Source of the DNA: an uncultured Planctomycetaceae bacterium
GTDB taxonomy: Bacteria > Planctomycetota > Planctomycetia > Planctomycetales > Planctomycetaceae
Assembly: GCA_903924405.1 (NCBI GenBank)
Contig: CAIYBH010000340.1
Span: 1 to 48,475, forward strand
Length of the DNA: 48,475 nt
Reading direction: 5' to 3'
Shown piece by piece: positions 46,002-48,475 of the stretch. Position numbers and translations under genes: made by a program. The notes under the pieces were generated by a model that saw only the letters and a list, made by a program, of their open reading frames with translations, ran no database searches and was not told where the DNA came from. The first letter of the stretch is position 1. Every line of letters starts with the position of its first letter.

Positions 46002-46997
46002 CTATTCGCCGAAGGCGGCGTCAAACGCTCGGCCCGATGGCTGGAAGTCCACATTTTTGCAGAACTGCGCTGCTTCGGCAGCCCCGTGTTCACGATCCAT
46101 GCCGCTGTCTTCCCATTCGACAGACAGAGGCCCACTGTACTTCACGGCATTCAGGGCGCGAATGATTTCCTCAAACCGCACACCGCCACGCCCGACACTG
46201 CGGAAGTCCCAGCCGCGACGCGCATCACCAAACGACAGGTGACTGGTCAGAATCCCGGTGCGACCATTCAGCGTGACCGAGGCGTCTTTCATGTGGACAT
46301 GATAAATGCGATCGGGGAAGTAACGAATGAATTCCACGGGATCGACGCCCTGCCAAATCAGATGGCTGGGGTCAAAGTTGAAACCGAATTCCTTGCGGCG
46401 ATTGAGCGCCTGCAGGGCTCGTTCGGCCGAGTAAATGTCGAAGGCGATTTCCGTGGGATGCACTTCCAGAGCGAACTTGACGCCGCAGTCTTCGAACACA
46501 TCCAGGATCGGATTCCAACGCTCCGCCAGTAACTGGAACCCCTTTTCGATCATCGATTTGGGAGTCGGCGGGAAGTCGTACAGCAGGTGCCAGATCGAGG
46601 ATCCCGTGAATCCGTTGACAATCCCCACATCCAGTTTCTGGGCCGCGCGAGCCGTGTTTTTCATTTCCTCAGCCGCACGCTGATTGACGCCCGCTGGATC
46701 TCCATCACCCCAGACGTAGTCCGGCAGAATCGATTTGTGACGGATGTCAATGTTGTCAAGCACGGCCTGACCAACGAGGTGATTGGAAATCGCGAACAAC
46801 TTCAGATCGTGCTTTTCCAGCAGTTCGCGTTTGCGAGCACAGTAGGAGTCGTCCGACAGAGCTTTGTCCACCTCAAAGTGGTCCCCCCAGCACGCCAGTT
46901 CCAGACCGTCGTAGCCAAACTCACGGGCCTTGCGGCAGAGTGTCTCCAGCGGCAGGTCTGCCCACTGGCCTGTAAACAACGTGACGGGACGAGCCAT
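46002..46997 (-). CDS. Sugar phosphate isomerase/epimerase family protein (xylose isomerase-like TIM barrel)
   Basis: 331 residues, start 46997 with a strong AGGGGAG site. The AP_endonuc_2 TIM barrel has the typical [44 protein letters not shown] (metal-binding Glu/His), [22 protein letters not shown] and [10 protein letters not shown]. Residues E, D, H and E of the metal site are visible along the barrel. Such proteins in planctomycetes are usually cytoplasmic and take part in inositol or sugar acid metabolism; the substrate is unknown. Own terminator downstream, so it is transcribed alone. Confidence 0.93.
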   Translation of the reverse strand: MARPVTLFTGQWADLPLETLCRKAREFGYDGLELACWGDHFEVDKALSDDSYCARKRELLEKHDLKLFAISNHLVGQAVLDNIDIRHKSILPDYVWGDGDPAGVNQRAAEEMKNTARAAQKLDVGIVNGFTGSSIWHLLYDFPPTPKSMIEKGFQLLAERWNPILDVFEDCGVKFALEVHPTEIAFDIYSAERALQALNRRKEFGFNFDPSHLIWQGVDPVEFIRYFPDRIYHVHMKDASVTLNGRTGILTSHLSFGDARRGWDFRSVGRGGVRFEEIIRALNAVKYSGPLSVEWEDSGMDREHGAAEAAQFCKNVDFQPSGRAFDAAFGE

Positions 46998-47665
46998 TCG
47001 ATTTCTCCCCTGGTGGTATTGTGGATGGGTTCAATGTGCCTGTGATTTCAAATGCGTCTGTGCTGCGGAACAACACCAGCGAGGATCAGCGCAGCCCGAA
47101 AGGCCCGCCCCGTCATCGCCGTAGGCTGGTTAAAGTATCGTTCCCGCACACGATGTCAAACCTCCGCGAAACGTGAACGCGGCAGAGCGACTGAATTCGG
47201 CGACCACCCCAAGCCTGCCTGGTGCAATTGATAAAGTCGCCAGCAAGCACCACCGCGATACTGAAGGCACGCATTTCAGCTGGAAGCCATTTCGATCCCG
47301 GGAAAACGCTCGCCCCGCAGCCAGCGAGGGCAATTCCCCGGGGCTGTTTCAGGACTCATTTCGCCTGGACCAATGGAAGCCGGGGCAATCAATGCAAGCG
47401 CAATCCAAACTTGTTTTTTAGTATATTAATCGAGAAAAAACGGTCACCCCTGCGATTCTGTCCGAAATGTCCGCGCACATATGGCTCTGGAACTGTGAGC
47501 ATTTGAACAGTCTGCAAGGAGACATACCCGCCTTATGGGCGGAATACGTCACACTTTGGCTTTCGATCGTCGATCTGTTTCTGCACACTTGCTGGCCAAT
47601 AAAAGTTGAACAAACGTCGCGGCCCGCGAGTTTTCCGAAGCACCGCAGCAGACACGGAGCAGGAT
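46998..47665. other. Divergent intergenic region, 668 bp
   Basis: This lies between the TIM-barrel gene (-) and spoVG (+). It holds an unusually A/T-rich patch at about 47408-47440 (TTTTTTAGTATATTAATCG), a possible promoter or protein-binding site, but -35/-10 spacing does not fit. A small hairpin CCGCC-TTATG-GGCGG lies at about 47529-47543. Short open frames are not convincing. Confidence 0.45.
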
Positions 47666-48076
47666 GTGGAAATCACTGAAGTGAAGATCAAGCTGGTTGA
47701 GGAGGGCGAGGATCGTCTGCGCGCCTTCTGCTCAATCACGCTTGACGGCGAATTCGTCGTCCGCGATCTGAAAATCATCCAGGGTGGCCGGGGAAATTTT
47801 GTCGCCATGCCCAGTCGCAAGATCCTGGAAAGATGTCCACGGTGTCCCGGCAAAAACGAAGCGCGGGCTAAGTTCTGTTCCAATTGTGGCAACCCACTGC
47901 CGGTCACCGTCCCGGTCACAGAAGGTCGCCCGCGGTTGTTCGCCGACATCGCTCACCCGATCAACGCCAAATGTCGCGATCGAATCGAAGCCAGCGTGCT
48001 GGCGGCGTTTACAGAAGAATTGGTTCGCTCACGCCAACCCGGGTACGTGTGTCGCTACGACGAATACGACGGCTGA
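47666..48076 (+). CDS. spoVG: SpoVG-family protein with an inserted zinc ribbon
   Basis: 136 residues from GTG at 47666, with GGAG seven bases upstream; TTG at 47606 is an alternative. SpoVG core: [50 protein letters not shown], then [22 protein letters not shown]. Between PSRK and DIAHP, where normal SpoVG has about 12-15 residues, a CPRC-x10-CSNC zinc ribbon (C57, C60, C71, C74) and linker are inserted. SpoVG is a small nucleic-acid-binding regulator in Firmicutes; the inserted ribbon could add DNA, RNA or protein binding (inference). The ribbon reads in frame with no frameshift, so it is a real domain insertion. Confidence 0.93.
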   Translation: MEITEVKIKLVEEGEDRLRAFCSITLDGEFVVRDLKIIQGGRGNFVAMPSRKILERCPRCPGKNEARAKFCSNCGNPLPVTVPVTEGRPRLFADIAHPINAKCRDRIEASVLAAFTEELVRSRQPGYVCRYDEYDG

Positions 48077-48158
48077 ATTGCATTCACCCGGCATCGCGTT
48101 GCATCCGCCATGCAGCGATGAAGGCGTGGGGTTGAGGCCGATTCACCAACTTGATTGG

Positions 48159-48186
48159 CGGCTCGGGTGGAACTTTGCCCGCCCCG
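48159..48186. repeat. Single copy of the 36-bp repeat core
   Basis: CGGCTCGGGTGGAACTTTGC matches the core of the tandem repeat at 33013-33180 (CGGCTCGGGTGGAACCTCGC) with two changes. Confidence 0.85.
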
Positions 48187-48265
48187 GAAACGGTGACCCA
48201 ACGGCGCTGATTCATGGCCATCCGTGGATTCACCCGAGAATTCGCCCAGTCTCGTGCCCTGAATC

Positions 48266-48304
48266 GTGCTCGTGCTCAGCGAAGCGGTGCTCGTGCTCGT
48301 GCTC
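48266..48304. repeat. GTGCTC hexamer repeat
   Basis: Two copies (48266-48277) and three copies (48287-48304) of GTGCTC flank a 9-base gap. It is a simple-sequence tract. Confidence 0.9.
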
Positions 48305-48358
48305 GCCGAAACACAGCCCACGCATGATTCCCTCCGCGGCAGGCCGCATCCTGATTTG

Positions 48359-48387
48359 CGGCTCGGGTGGAACCTCGCCCTCCCCAG
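48359..48387. repeat. Second single copy of the 36-bp repeat core
   Basis: CGGCTCGGGTGGAACCTCGC is identical to the core in the 33-kb tandem array and continues CCTCCCC, as there. Confidence 0.9.
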
Positions 48388-48475
48388 CAGAACGCCCTCA
48401 CCAGTACAACGCCGTCCCGGGAATTCCATCCTCCTTTGAACACCGTCGCACCGGCAATTTTCGCCTGACACTGAC

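Larger units (their letters stand above)
48077..48475. other. Repeat-containing 3' end, 399 bp
   Basis: No gene is called: the 138-codon - strand frame here is made of repeats. Three features are listed separately. A stem CATCGC/GCGATG (48092-48097 and 48115-48120) after spoVG has no T-run and is only a weak terminator candidate. Confidence 0.6.

Noticed and set aside
47408..47440. Promoter in the A/T-rich patch upstream of spoVG
   Set aside because: TTGTTT and TATATT are only about five bases apart, not the usual 17, so no sigma-70 promoter can be claimed.
48055..48471. 138-codon - strand open frame at the window end
   Set aside because: It is made of the GTGCTC tract and the 36-bp repeat core (STSTSTAS and HPSRK-like peptides), not a protein.

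Overview
The window looks like a Planctomycetota chromosome, most likely a relative of Planctomycetaceae. The lineage-typical content is a large cytochrome-type protein with DUF1549/DUF1553 and a C-x4-CH site, a cytochrome-like/WD40/coiled-coil protein, a pre-peptidase C-terminal domain protein, two secreted PQQ-type propellers, DUF3472 and DUF1015 proteins, a serine/threonine kinase with a zinc ribbon, and a SpoVG carrying an inserted zinc ribbon. Family names come from reading the translations; no database search was run. I saw no rRNA, tRNA, CRISPR array, intact insertion sequence or prophage.

Layout. From 1 to 18.9 kb every gene is on the + strand. First come the PPC protein (cut by the window start), the DUF1549/DUF1553 protein with a strong terminator, and the WD40/coiled-coil protein. 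Then come rpsO with its terminator, a 0.9 kb G-rich non-coding spacer, and pnp with its terminator. These are followed by a soluble histidine kinase, a PilT-type ATPase, rsgA, a small membrane protein, a MATE exporter, a STAS-domain protein, a VTT/DedA-like membrane protein, a hotdog thioesterase and a short coiled-coil protein.

From about 19 kb onward orientation is mixed. There is a DUF3472 protein (-), a von Willebrand A membrane protein and a ligase-associated-type MBL exonuclease (+), a small secreted protein, a PQQ propeller and a DUF1015 protein (-), a protein kinase (+), htpG (-) and a LysM membrane protein (+). A cluster of dispersed repeats follows, then a second PQQ propeller and a thioredoxin-like/haem/PDZ protein (-), an FAD oxidoreductase with a golvesin-like C-terminus (+), a small membrane protein and an ExbB/ExbD-type trio (-), an amidohydrolase (+), hrpB and a sugar-isomerase-like TIM barrel (-), and spoVG (+). 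The last 400 bases hold repeats.

How the genes fit together. rpsO and pnp are the usual translation/RNA-decay pair. The first three genes, the PQQ proteins, the FAD oxidoreductase and the Trx/haem/PDZ protein form an exported, possibly redox-active set typical of planctomycetes. The ExbB/ExbD trio is probably a proton-driven envelope motor. Base skew and gene orientation both change near 19-21 kb, which suggests that replication forks converge close to here.
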